64,000 nt of DNA from Prorocentrum cordatum. Its lineage: Eukaryota; Sar; Dinophyceae; Prorocentrales; Prorocentraceae. Every line of letters starts with the position of its first letter. The first letter of the stretch is position 1. The stretch spans positions 141,565-205,564 of the forward strand of contig CAUYUJ010018482.1 of assembly GCA_963575745.1 (NCBI GenBank), read 5' to 3'. The notes under the pieces are model-generated. The model saw nothing but the letters and a program-made list of their open reading frames with translations. It was not told the DNA's origin and made no database searches. Position numbers and translations under genes: made by a program. Positions 53,045 through 63,960 of this stretch are shown piece after piece.

Positions 53045-53790
53045 TTTCCCTCTTTTGTTCCCTACCTAGGCTCTGCCTAGAGGGTTCTTACTCGCTGGGC
53101 TTAAAGGGGCCGGGCAGTGGGCTTCGCCCCTGGCGGTTCCTCCGGTCCCCGCCCCACGGTTCCCCCTGTCCCCTGGGAGCTTTAGCTTTAGCTTTAGCTT
53201 TAGCCTTGGCTTAGCTTCAGCTTAGCTTTAGCTTAGCTTTAGCTTAGCTTCAGCTTAGATATAGCTTAGCTTTAGTTTAGATTTAGCTTAGCTTTAGCTT
53301 AGCTTTAGCTTAGCTTTAGCTTAGCTTTAGCTTAGCTTTAGCTTAGCTTTAGCTTAGCTTTAGCTTAGCTTTAGCTTAGCTTTAGCTTAGCTTTAGCTTT
53401 AGCTCAGATTTAGCTTAGTTTTAGCTTAGCTTTAGCTTAGCTTCAGTTTAGCTGTACCTTAGCTTTAGCTTAGATGTGGCTTAGCTGTAGATTAGTTGTA
53501 CCTTAGTTTTAGCTTAGATTTAGCTTAGCTTTAGCTTAGCTTTAGCTCAGCTTTAGCTTAGCCTTAGCTTAGTCTCAGCCTACTTAGCTTTAGCCTAGCT
53601 TTAGCCTAGCTTTAGCCTAGCTTTAGCTTAGCTTTAGCTTAGCTTTAGCTTAGTGTTAGCTTAGTGTTAGCTCAGATTTAGCTTAGCTTTAGCTTAGCTT
53701 TAGCTTAGCTTTAGCTTAGCTTTACCGTTACTACTAATGCTGCTTCCCTAGGGGCTCCAACTCCTAGGTAGGGTCGCACTGGGATATGTT
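53045..53790 (+). mobile_element. CCCTACCTAGG TIR element, copy 2, expanded by an 11-bp array
   Basis: Left end TTCCCTACCTAGGCTCTGCC, right end CAACTCCTAGGTAGGGTCGC followed by ACTGGGATA, with exact 11-bp inverted ends. From about 53175 to 53735 the interior is an array of TTTAGCTTAGC (11 bp), about 50 units. Copy 1 (23790-24042, inverted) has only a few such units. Shared flanks of the array (AAAGGGGCCGGGCAGTGGGC) confirm homology. Confidence 0.75.
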
Positions 53791-53814
53791 TTGTTTATGA
53801 GCGAGCCCCGGGGG

Positions 53815-54930
53815 AAACGCTTCAATTGAAAAAAACACAATGGCCACTGGAGGGGGATCAACAATAATTGTTCAATAATGAGAGTTCAATCACTTTGAGA
53901 CTGCTCGTTCCGACCTGCTCGCGTGCCACTCAACACGTATATCCCGAACCCTCCATACCCACCCTCGTCGTCTTCGATCGTGCCCCCCTGGGGGTATATC
54001 TTCCTTACGGGCCACGTACATTTAACGCAACCCCTAAAACAGGGGAAGAGAAGACGGATAGGGGAGGAAGAAGGATGAAGCACTAAAGAGATTAACAGGA
54101 CGCAAGGACCAGGGGCAGAAAACACGTGGCAGAACCAGACGGGCTGATCGGGCGGGTAGACGCTACAATAACGGGAGGGTCGGGAAGGGGGGCCAAAGCG
54201 GCCAAGTCGAGCAGGCGGGTTGCTGAAGCGTGAATTCTGCATGAACCGCGAAGAACTCCGCCGACCTCGTGGGGTTCATCGGCGCGTGAAATGATTCCCC
54301 CTCCCCAAACCCCTCGAAATGTCTGTTCGGGTTCCCCCTCTGGGCCCCCTCTTGGGGCTGTCTTGGGGCCCTCCTGGGCCATTTGGGGGGCTTCTTGGGC
54401 AGGAAGATCGATGGAGCACGAGAGAAATTAGCAGGAGGAAGGCTAGGAGCAGAAATCACGTGGTAGAACCAGACGGGCAGATCGGCCAGGCAGACCCTAG
54501 CGGGAGGGTTGCGAAGGCGGATCCAGGCGGCCAGGTCGAACAGGCGGGTTGCTGAACCTGCATGAATCCCGAGAAAGTCTCGAGCGATAGCGCGATTCGA
54601 TTCCCAAGTAAATCGTGAGAAAGGCCAGAGCGAGAGACTGATTCCTGAGTGTCGAGGGCGCGGCGTGGACGTCCCACGCGAGAGCGCGATTCCTGCATAA
54701 ATTGTGAGGAAGTCCGGCGCGATAGCGCGATTTTGCAATACAGTGTGACGACGTATCAGGCGGAAGCCGTTGTTATTGTAGTTCGGGACCCAACAATCCA
54801 GTTTGAGCAGGAAGACTTCCCCTGATAAAAAACAGGGTGCGAGCCTCGAGGGAGGGGCACTTCAATTTAAAAAAAAAATGTGGACCAGTGGGGGGGCAAG
54901 AATAATTGTTCCTCCAGACTGAGAATTTAG
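53815..54930. repeat. Mosaic of repeat modules
   Basis: Contains GGG..CACTTCAATT..AAAAAA..ACAATAATTGTTC modules near 53817-53880 and 54854-54915, the module shared with 51641 (53900-54005), a CCTCTTGG patch (54310-54400) and the ~45-bp minisatellite again (54560-54790). No gene. Confidence 0.7.
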
Positions 54931-54939
54931 CAACAAAAA

Positions 54940-55365
54940 ATGAAACAGAGAGACAGAGGAACAGAGAGATAGACAGAGAGAGGAAGGGGGGAGCAGGGGA
55001 TAGAGAGAGAGAGAGGGAGAGAGAGCGACAGAGAGGCCGAGAGTAAAGAGAGAGAGAGAGAAGCGGGGATTGCACCGCTGTCCTCGACGATGTAGAACAG
55101 CACCATCTTGGTGTCCCCCTGCGTCATGATTTCCATCCCAGACTCGACCTGCGTACTCTGTAGGCTGGCGGCCGCCGATGCAGAGGCGGGAAGGGGAGGA
55201 GGAGGAGGAGGAGGAGGAGGAGGAGGAGGAGGAGGCGCAGGAGGAGGAGGGGGAGGAGGAGGAGTAGGAGGAGGAGGAGGAGGAGGAGGAGAAGGAGGAG
55301 GAGGGGGGCGAGGAGGAGGAGGAGGAGATGAGGGAGGGGGGAGGAGGAGCGGGGAGGCGCAGTAA
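54940..55365. repeat. GA-rich tract and (GGA)n array
   Basis: AGAGAGAC-type purine tract (54943-55060), then GGA triplets from 55195 to 55355. Confidence 0.9.
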
Positions 55366-55689
55366 AGAGAGGGAAAATCTACCCCAAAATGTCCGGCACT
55401 GCGGTCAGAAGTGAGCCGCGATGTGCACCCTGCTTACAGGAATGAACTTGGGGCTGAGCCCGATGACCGCGGACACCTAGACATTCCATTGCCAAAACAA
55501 GCTGGAGGGAGAGGAAAAGATAAAAAAGTACTGCTCGCGAGAGGAGGGGCAGGAGCAGAACGACCCCCGCGGGCAGCCACGAGAATGCCGTTGCCGAAAC
55601 CAGTGGGAGGAAATGGGATGGGCACAGCAAAAAAACAGGCGGCGGAGAGGGCGGAGTAGGGCAGAACGACTCCGCTTGCTCACCACCCC

Positions 55690-55730
55690 AGGGGGAACGA
55701 CGCCGCCGCCGCCGCCGCTGATGACGCCGC

Positions 55731-55772
<42 letters not shown>

Positions 55773-55825
55773 AGACGCCGATGACGACGACGACGACGAC
55801 GAAGACGCCGACGACGACGACGACC

Positions 55826-55856
<31 letters not shown>

Positions 55857-55860
55857 CGGC
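55690..55860. repeat. (GAC)n / (GCC)n array
   Basis: GAC triplets with GAAGACGCC interruptions, embedded in very G+C-rich sequence. Confidence 0.9.
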
Positions 55861-55993
55861 GGGCAGGCCCGGCAGCGCCGGGAGGGCCGCGCAGACCCGT
55901 CGCGCCCTCGGCGGGCCGTGCGCGGCGGCCCGCGGAGGGAGGAGGAGCGGCCGCCGTCGGCCAGCAGCTCGGGCGAGGGCAGCTGTGCCCATC

Positions 55994-56095
55994 TTGGCGG
56001 CGCGCAGAGGGGGGTGGAGGGAGGGGGGAGGGCTTCTTAGAAGGAGGCTGCTTCTTAGAAGGCGCCATTCTTACATCCGTAGGTGAGGCCCGCGC
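55994..56095. mobile_element. MITE family M1, copy 3 (truncated)
   Basis: Begins TTGGCGGCGCGCAGAGGGG with GGGCTTCTTAGAAGGAGGCTGCTTCTTAGAAGG-type arm words (each under one unit), but the second arm and the TGCGCGTGGC end are absent. Confidence 0.7.
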
Positions 56096-56099
56096 CGGT

Positions 56100-56660
56100 C
56101 GGAAGAGTCACGTAGAGGGCAGGTTTCAATACATAGGATTTGTTTTAATATTGGATGTTTAAAACATGACTAATTCATGAATACATTGATGCATGAACTC
56201 CTCGGTGCTTGTCATACTAAATCCCTGCATTTTGAATACATGATCCGCACGCGGAGCACGTACTAAAGACGGCACTGTAGGAGCATGAGGCAGGAAGGCG
56301 CTGAAGGGTAGATTGGGCTTCCGCGCGACCCCAGAAGAAGACGAAAACGGTGAGGCCACTGGATCATGGTAGGGGGGCGTTTCAAGTAGAGGGGGATCTG
56401 GGACTCCAAAAATACCCACATTCAACGACCGATGGGTACACCGACACCGACTACGACGAAGCCAGGACGAGGATAAATTCGGGTGAGGATACATCGGGAA
56501 TCTCTGAGATCCGGCGGCTCTGGAGGATAATGTCTCGGGCGCCGCGGGCCTCTCAGAGCGTTCCAGAACGCTCTGAGAGCGTTCAGGACCGCTCTGGAGC
56601 AGATTCGTTCTCGTCCTGGCCCCGCCCGACCGACGTAGGCCAGACCAACCATGGATCCGT
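56100..56660. other. No gene recognised
   Basis: A short lower-G+C stretch (56125-56300) with small frames on both strands and no domain. Confidence 0.5.
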
Positions 56661-56665
56661 GATCG

Positions 56666-56783
56666 CCGGCGGCGCGCACAGTGGGGTAGGGGAGGGGGGA
56701 AGGCTTCTCACCAGGAGGCTGCTGCTTAGACCACGCCCTCTACAAATAGGCCATCCCCCCTACACCCCTCTGCGCGTGGCTGA
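56666..56783. mobile_element. MITE family M1, copy 4 (118 bp)
   Basis: Begins CCGGCGGCGCGCACAGTGGG and ends CTGCGCGTGGCTGA. Flanked by GATCG (56661-56665 and 56784-56788), a 5-bp duplication as in copies 1 and 2. Internal deletion relative to those. Confidence 0.8.
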
Positions 56784-57204
56784 GATCGGTGCGCGCGCTG
56801 ATGCTCAGGCCCAAGATGGGCCCAGCCAAGATCGGCGTCGGTGCAGCACTTGCAGTTGGTCCGAGCCAGCGGCACGGCCGCCCCAGGGCGTGGGCGCACG
56901 GGGTCCTGATGCGTGCAGACTCGCGTGGCGTCCCAGTCGACAGGCTCGCCGCTCCGCGTCCACCGCGCGGGCAGTCCCTGCTGATACACCCCCAGCGCCC
57001 CGCCCGGTAAGGCGACGGCAAGAAGGGGACAAAATCCCACCATCACTCTCCCTCTGGGCGTAGGTGGTCTAGCGCGTTTCCTCTTCCAACCCTCCCTCTT
57101 CCCCTTCGGGGAGGGATTCGTCACTCTTCCTTATTAATATACACCCCCTCCCCCACCTGGCCGGCGGCCATGCCAACCCAGAACCGTGCCGACCCCATGC
57201 GGCC

Positions 57205-57207
57205 ACC

Positions 57208-57242
<35 letters not shown>

Positions 57243-57665
57243 CACACAGACACACACACACACACACACACACACACCGCCCCTGTCAAAAAAATACAAA
57301 ACGCACTCTGCCTCCACATTTGGAGCATGCGCGGCCAGTCCGATGCGGCCCCCCCCCACCATCTCTGTCAAGAAACACTACAAAGTACACTGTGGGGCAA
57401 AGTCTTGAATCATGTTAGTGAGGCCCGCGAGCACTTTGTATTGTTGTGGCATGGACGGCGGGGGTGTCAGCATATTCCCTGCTATGCGCAGGACTACTAT
57501 CCCTGACAAACAAATACGGAATGCACCTCGCGGCTAAATCTAGATCATGCGCGGCCACCCCACGATCACTGTCAAGTGATTTTTTACAGGGAGGGCGGGG
57601 GTGGTGGCGCGTGGCCTGCTGTGCGCAGGCCCACCAGACACAATGATGGGCATTAGTTTTCGACA
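57205..57665. repeat. CA run and a diverged ~220-bp direct duplication
   Basis: CA array at 57205-57277. The block CTGTCAAAAAAATACAAAAC..GCATGCGCGGCCA near 57283 recurs as CTGACAAACAAATACGGAAT..ATCATGCGCGGCCA near 57502, and GGCGGGGGTG..CTGCTATGCGCAGG recurs near 57590. Confidence 0.6.
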
Positions 57666-57699
57666 AGGATGGTGAGGGCCGAGATGTTTCCCGATGTGC

Positions 57700-57905
57700 T
57701 GTCACGTGCGCAGGCGCACCTGACGCACTCTGCACGTGCCCCGAACTTAGCGCACCTGGCGCGGCTGGAGAGTGCGGTACACCTGGTACACTCGGAGCAC
57801 GTGGCGCATCTGGCGCACCAGGCGTGCCTGGCACGCTCGGGCCCCAGGGGTGCCTGGCGCGGGTGGCGCCCCTGGCACGCGTGGCGCACCTCGCCCAAGC
57901 GTCGC
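57700..57905. repeat. TGGCGCACC-type minisatellite
   Basis: Degenerate 9-15-bp units (CTGGCGCACC, GTGGCGCACC, CTGGCACGC). Pro/Gly-rich frames on the minus strand are probably a by-product. Confidence 0.65.
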
Positions 57906-58109
57906 GCACCTGGGGTCGGCTTTGGTTGACAGTAGCTGCACATCCAAAGACGACCGCTGAACATGCTCAGGCTCGGGTGTTACTTATGTGATGGCAGGGC
58001 GGGTGGTAGTGAGCTAGACGGCTTGCGGGCGGGTGGGTAGATTGACCCCTCCCCCTTACCCCCTCCCCTGGACCTGGAGGGGTGGGGTCGCGGGTCGTTG
58101 GAGCGTCCA

Positions 58110-58740
58110 AGATGACCCAAGATGGCTCTCGGAGGGCCTCAGAGAGCTCAAGATGACTTCCAAGATGGCCCAAGATAGCCAAAGATGGATCATTATGGCT
58201 CCCAAGACGCTCCAACAGGCCCCAAGACAACTCCGACAGCTCCGAGTGGCCACGGAGCCTCCCCGGGAGGCCGCCAAGAGGCCACAATCACTCAAAAAAT
58301 TAGGAGAATTGATGAATGGTGCCTTTCTCGCCGTTTCACTTCCAATGGCCTTCCGAGGCCTCAAGGCAGCTCCAGTGCCCATGAGGGCCCCTAGAGAGGC
58401 CCAAGAGAGCCCCAAGACGGCCCCAAGTGCGCCCAACAGCGCTCCAAGAGCGCCCCAAGAGGGGCCCAAGAGGCGATTGCTGGGGCTCCCGAGGGGGGGG
58501 GGGGAACGTAACTAGAGCTCCAAGTTTTTTTAGATCGGAGGCCCCAAGAGGCGCCCAAGAGGCCTCCAAGAGGCTCCCAAGAGACCCCAAAGAGGCCCCA
58601 AGAGGCTCCCCCAGGCACCCAAGACGCTCCAAGGGGCCCCCGGGACCGCCAAGAGGCCCCCAAGACGCTCCAAGAGGCCTCCAAAAACATTCCAACAGAC
58701 ATCCGAGGGGACTGTGACGGGCATTCAAGAGGCCTCTGGC
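58110..58740 (+). repeat. CCAAGAGG-type dispersed repeat, longest tract
   Basis: Units CCCAAGAGGC, CCCCAAGACGGC and CTCCAAGAGGC repeat for over 600 bp. Confidence 0.75.
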
Positions 58741-58744
58741 CCTT

Positions 58745-58995
58745 CTGCTCGCTCTTCTTCTCCTCCTCCTTCTCCTTCTTCTCCTCCTCCTCCTCCTCCT
58801 CCTCCTCCTCCTCCTCCTCCTCCTCCTCCTCCTCCTCCTCCTCCGCCTCCCTCCTCCCTACTCCCTCCTCCATCCTCCTCCTCCTCCCTCCTCCCTCCTC
58901 CTCCTCCTCCTCCCTCCTCCTCCTCCTCCTCCTCCTCCTCCTCCTCCTCCTCCTCCTCCTCCTCCTCCTCCTCCTCCTCCTCCTCCGCTCCTTTT
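58745..58995. repeat. (TCC)n array
   Basis: About 240 bp of CTC/TCC triplets with a few CCT interruptions. Confidence 0.95.
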
Positions 58996-59039
58996 CCTTA
59001 AAGGTAACTCCTCCTTGTCGAACCCCGCGGCCAGTGTTT

Positions 59040-59600
59040 AGGGCGGGCCGGGCGTGTCGCCTGAGAAACTTAAAAGTGACAACTGTTTCACAGATGGAAG
59101 GCGTGTGGTTTTCAACATGTGGCTCTCGCCTTAGCGCCGCGCACATTCGTTGTAAAAAAAACGAAAGAGTTTCACGGGTTGTGGGCGGGTCGTTCTCACA
59201 TTCTGGCTCTCGCCTGAGCGTCGCGCACATTCGTTGTAAAAGTTTGCAAGAGCTTCACGGATTGAGGGCGGGTAGTTTTCAAAATGTGGCTCTCGCCTTA
59301 GCGCCGCGCACATTCGTTTTTTTTAATATTCGCAAAAGCTTTACGGATCGAGAGCGTTTCCTCAAACAAAATGGCTCTCGCCTTAGCGCCGCGCACACTC
59401 GTTTTCAAAATTTGCAAGAGTTTCACGGATTGAGGGCGGGTCGTTTTCAAAATGTGGTTCTCGCCTTAGCGCCGCGCACATTCGCTTACAAAATGTGTTG
59501 GGGTTTCACGGGTTGAGGGCGGGTCGTTATCAAAATGTGGCTCTCGCCTTAGCGCCGCGCAAATTCGTTTTAACCATTTGCAAGAATTTCACGGATTCCC
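59040..59600. repeat. 84-bp tandem repeat, six units
   Basis: GGCTCTCGCCTTAGCGCCGC recurs at about 59121, 59205, 59288, 59373, 59456 and 59539 (83-85 bp apart), followed by GCACATTCGTTTT and a TTTCACGG.TTGAGGGCGGG block. Because 84 is a multiple of 3, a plus-strand frame stays open as a 28-residue repeat (59034-59516); no family recognised. Diverged units occur at 16490-16730. Confidence 0.9.
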
Positions 59601-59874
59601 ATGGTCAACGTACCAGAAATTGTGTTTTGGAAAGACTAAGGGTTATACGGGTGCAACAGTTATGTTGGTTCACCAAAAATGGCGTTATGGTGCAGTCAGG
59701 TTGATACGTGGCGTTGAAATCCCGAGAACAATATTTTGGCATGCATGCTTCAGGATCTTCAAACGGTTGTCTTTCAACGAGGGAGTCCTCTCAATGGAAA
59801 TAAACCGTTGTAGGGCCGATGAAGAGGGATGGTTAATTCCAACATCGCTGATGACCCTTGGGTTTACACTGGTC

Positions 59875-60430
59875 GTCCTCCTCCTCCTCCTCCTCGTCTT
59901 CCTCCTCCACCTTCTCCCCCCCCCGTCTCCTCTTCCTCCTCCTCATCATCATCTTCATCATCATCAGCATCATCATCAGCATCATCAGCATCATCATCAT
60001 CAGCATCATCATCATCATCATCACCATCATCAGCTTCATCATCGTCAGCATCATCATCAGCATCATCATCGCAAACATCATCCTCACCATCATCATCATC
60101 TTCATCATCACCATCACCATCATCATCATCACCATCATCACCATCACCATCACCATCAACATCATCATCGTCATCATCATGATCTTTCTCGTGCTCATCC
60201 CTGTCATCCTCCTCCTCATCTTCATCATCACCAGCATCCGCATCATCATCATCATCCTCATCCTCATCCTCATCATCCTCAGCATCATCAGCATCATCAT
60301 CAATATCAACATCAACAACCATCATCAACATCATCATCATCTTTCTCCTGCTCATCCCTGCCATCCTCCTCCTTCTCCTCTTCTGCCTCATCATCCTCCT
60401 CTTCCTCCTCATCCTCTTCCTATTCCTCCG
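59875..60430. repeat. (TCC)n then (CAT)n array
   Basis: TCC triplets to about 59945, then CAT with CAG, CAC and TTC variants to 60350, then TCC again. Fourth long CAT array in the window, each next to a TCC run. Confidence 0.95.
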
Positions 60431-60434
60431 CCAT

Positions 60435-61390
60435 TCTCTCCCCTGAAAGTTGGTTTTGGATGGGCTGGTGGGGATGCGCCAAGCGTCAAGAATATCGGTA
60501 CAGAATCGAGGCAGCATCGATCTGACATCTAGATAATATCATAGCAATACCCTGTAGCATCACGGTACCGTCCAGATAACATTCGGACGGCAGTCAGATA
60601 GCTAGCATCCCGATCATCCACCGCGCTTGCAGCGACTAATGTGTGGACCTTTCCTTTTCTCGTTATTTCGATTGCTGCGAAGCAATAATTGAGGCCCCGA
60701 CGCGTCGAACCCAACCCCCGTTCATGTGTTCCACCAAGTTCCCATTCCCTGCACCTTTGCCTTCCGACTCAAAAAACAACAAAACAATGAAGACCAAGCA
60801 TAAAAACGTTTTGCCCTCCCCCCCCCCAAAAAAAAATAAAAAAAGGCTGGGTAGGCGAGGGTCCCGTGCCCCCCCTCCCCGCGCTCACCCCCCCTTGGCC
60901 CCGCGGGCGCTGCCCTTGCGCCCGCCCGAGCGCGGTGGCGGAATCGCGTGGCAGCGCAACTGGATAGCATCAAGATGGCCTCGAGACAACATCGATCCAG
61001 CATCGAAACAGCTCCCAGATATCATCCAGAGTAGCGTCAATACGCTCAAATGCTCTCCGCGGGATAGCTGCTATCCGCGGGATAGGGTTGCGCGTCGCCT
61101 ACGCAGAGGGTCCAGAACCTGTTCTGGCGACCGCCCAAGTGCCCTCGATAGCTCGAGGGGTGTCCTGGCCGGGAAGGCGTCGGCAACGGCGACGACGCCG
61201 GCGGCGACGACCTCGCTCTCCCACCTCGAGACCAGCCACCGCACCCCTCTTGGAGCGCGTTCCGACAAAGACTTCGGGGCCGAGCCAGCCGTGACTGAGC
61301 GAGCAGAGACGCGTGTACATGTGGGCCCTCCGCGGTCCCGCGTGCACGAAGAATACGCACAAACGCAGGCCAGCGGAAGCCGACCGCGCA
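60435..61390. other. No gene recognised
   Basis: 60520-60640 has short degenerate repeats (ATCTAGATA, GACATC). The rest is G+C-rich with overlapping frames on both strands. Confidence 0.5.
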
Positions 61391-62235
61391 CATGTACACA
61401 TGTCATTGGCCTCGGAGTGACGGCGGCGACGGCGGCGGCGGCGAGGGCGAGGACGAGGGCGGCGGTGGGCGGCAGCGGCGGCGGCGACGGTGGGCAGCGG
61501 CGGGCGGCAGCGGGCGGCAGCGGGCGGCAGCGGCAACGGCAGCGGTAACGGCGAGGGCGAGGGCGAGGGCGAGGGCGGCCGCGCTCGCAACAGAGGGTGT
61601 GCGCGTGCGCGCGCCTCGAGCGGCCGCGCGCTCTCCACCACGGCGTCGACGTCGGCCTCGACAGCGGGCCAGGCTCCTCCTCCTCCGCCTCCTCCTCCTC
61701 CTCCTCCGCCTCCCTCCTCCTCCTGCTCCTCCTCCTCCTCCTCGGGAAGGGGCGGCCAGGCTCAGGGGGGTGCGCCACGGCCGCCGAGCGGCGGGGGGTC
61801 CACGGCGGCAAGGGCCGCGGCCGCCCGTGCTGCGGCGGCGCGGCCGCCATCGTCGCCGCAGCGGCTGCCGCAGCGGCTGCCGCAGCGCCGCGGCTTCGCG
61901 GAAGCAGCGGCGAGGACGGCGGCGGCGACCGCGGCGGCGACGACGACGGCGACGAGGTGGAGGGAGAGGATGGCGAGGACGACAAGAACGCAGACGACAA
62001 CAACAACGACGACGACGACGAGCAGAGAAGAGAAGAGCGGAGAAGTGAAGGGGAGAGAAGGGGGGAGGGGATGGTCAGGGGGAGGGGGAAAGGGGGAAGT
62101 GGAGGAGGAGGAGGAGAAGAAAAAGGAGGAGGAGAGGGGAGGGGAGGGGAGGAGGGGAGAAGGAGAGTGAGAGGGAGGTGGAGGGGGAGGGGGAGGGGAA
62201 GGGGGCGGAAGGAGGGGGAGGAAGCACGCGGGTAA
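61390..62235. repeat. (GGC)n / (GGA)n low-complexity tract
   Basis: GGCGGC and GGCGAGG words to about 61570, TCC and GCC runs to 61990, then AGGAGG/GGGAGG to 62225. Confidence 0.85.
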
Positions 62236-62239
62236 TTTT

Positions 62240-62860
62240 ACGGCTAGATGGGCTTCTTAGAATCGCACGGGGCTTCTTACGATCAGCGATGCATCTCGTT
62301 AGAGACCGACTTGCAACAAAGGTGACACCTCAACTTAAAAGCATGTCGCGCACCAACACGCGGGCACCCCAACTGGGGTGTTCAAGCAGATGGAGGAAGG
62401 TATCAGGAGAGGAGGGGACCGCCCCCCAAAGGCCGCTGGGGCAATGTATTACTTCCTTCTGTAGATCAAGAACCAGCCTCGCACTTACCAATGCGGACTT
62501 GTTCACCTGGGACGATTGCTGTGCATGGCGAAAAACCGTCTATCTAGTACAACTGTCTAGACTTGTTATCAATGATGACTTCCTGAGCGTAGAAGCTGAT
62601 CAGGACCCCGAACCTCTAGATGACGGGCTGTCTCGCGAGCTCCTGAGCGTTCTTGGGGTGTGCCGCGTGTCCTCGTATGGTCACGAAGGACCGTCCCTTC
62701 GCTCTCTTGCGCTGTCTTGGGCAACATTGAGCTCGACCGAATGCCAATATCGTTGAAAACCAAATGTTGGGGTACGATTGTAGCAGATTCGCCTCTTCGG
62801 TCCTGAGGGCATCCATGAAGGCATACGAGTGTCCCGAGACCGCCCGAAGATTGCCCCTAA
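62240..62860. other. No gene recognised
   Basis: Moderate G+C, non-repetitive. Short frames on both strands, none with a domain or a clear exon codon bias. Confidence 0.45.
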
Positions 62861-63190
62861 GGCTCCCAGGAAGGGTCCTGCAGGCCCCAGGGAAGGTCAC
62901 AATAGGAGCCCAAAAAGCGCGTTGTGGACCTAAAGGTGACCCACGATGGCCCCAAGAGGGCCCCAAGAGGGCCACAAGGGCTGAAGATGGCTTTCAGACG
63001 ACCAAAGAGGTCCCCAAGACAGCTCAAGAGGGCGCAAAGAGGACCCCAAGAAGCCCCCAGGAGCCCCCCCAGAGGCTCCCATGAAGCCTGGGGAAGCCCC
63101 AATGAGATCCTTAGAGGCCTTCAAGAAGCCCCCGAGATGCGTTCCGGGATGCCCAAAGGGAACCTCGAAGAAGCCCCTGGTCCACGACCG
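62860..63190 (+). repeat. CCAAGAGG-type dispersed repeat
   Basis: GGCCCCAAGAGGGCC, CCCCAAGACAGCTC and CCCAGAGGCTCCC units. Confidence 0.7.
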
Positions 63191-63659
63191 AAGCATAGGA
63201 ATTCAGAATCCTCGTGGCTCGATGGAGGTTATGACGACGACCTTGCTTCGACGCGGACGACGACAACTTTCATGAGGCAGCAGTGAGGATGATGAAGCAG
63301 CGATGAGAGAGGAAGGGGCGTGAGGAAAGGCAGGAAGGTGCGGCCAGCGCCAGCACAACGGAAATTGAGCATCCACGGCGCTGGGCTGTCAGTTGGGGAC
63401 GACGCAAAACTCGCTGGTTGCTGTGGACCGGCATCGAATGCCAGAAGCGCAGTGGGCCTCTTCTGGCATTGCCGTCGTTACCATCGCAGCTGCCTCCCCC
63501 TTTCGCCGCACCCCCGCACTATTATCGCCGCAGCCCGCCCCACCCACCCCACCCCCACCACCCCCGCGCCTCGCTCAAGTACGCCAGCAGCGGCCCCACA
63601 TTCTCGTGCTTCATAAACGCAGCCCTGAGGAGCTCCCTCTGCGCATCGGTCTTCTCCTG

Positions 63660-63960
63660 TTTGTCCTTATTGTGAAAGATGGGAAAGCGGGAGGGGAACA
63701 GCGAAGAGGGGGAAGAGGAGGAGGCGAGGAAAAAAAAGGAGGAGGAGGAGGAAGAAGAGGCGGAGGAGGAGGAAGAGAGATGAGAGGAAGGGGAGGAGGC
63801 CGGGGTAGGTGGACGAGGAGGAAGGGGGGGGAGGAGGGGGGCAGGGGGAGAAGGGGGAGGGGACGTAGAGGTGGACAAGCTGAAGGAGTAGAAGAGGGAG
63901 GGGTGGAAGGGGGGGGAGGTGAGGGGGAGCGGAAGCGGAAGAGAGGAAAGAGTGGAAGGG
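63660..63960. repeat. (GGA)n-rich purine tract
   Basis: GGAGGAGGAA and GGGGGGAGG words run to the window end; the Pro/Ser-rich minus frame is an artefact. Confidence 0.85.

Noticed and set aside
53175-53735. TTTAGCTTAGC array as telomeric DNA
   Set aside because: The unit is not TTTAGGG and the array sits inside an element with inverted ends in the middle of the window.
55690-55860. Thr- and Val-rich frames as a protein
   Set aside because: They follow the GAC array and its interruptions.
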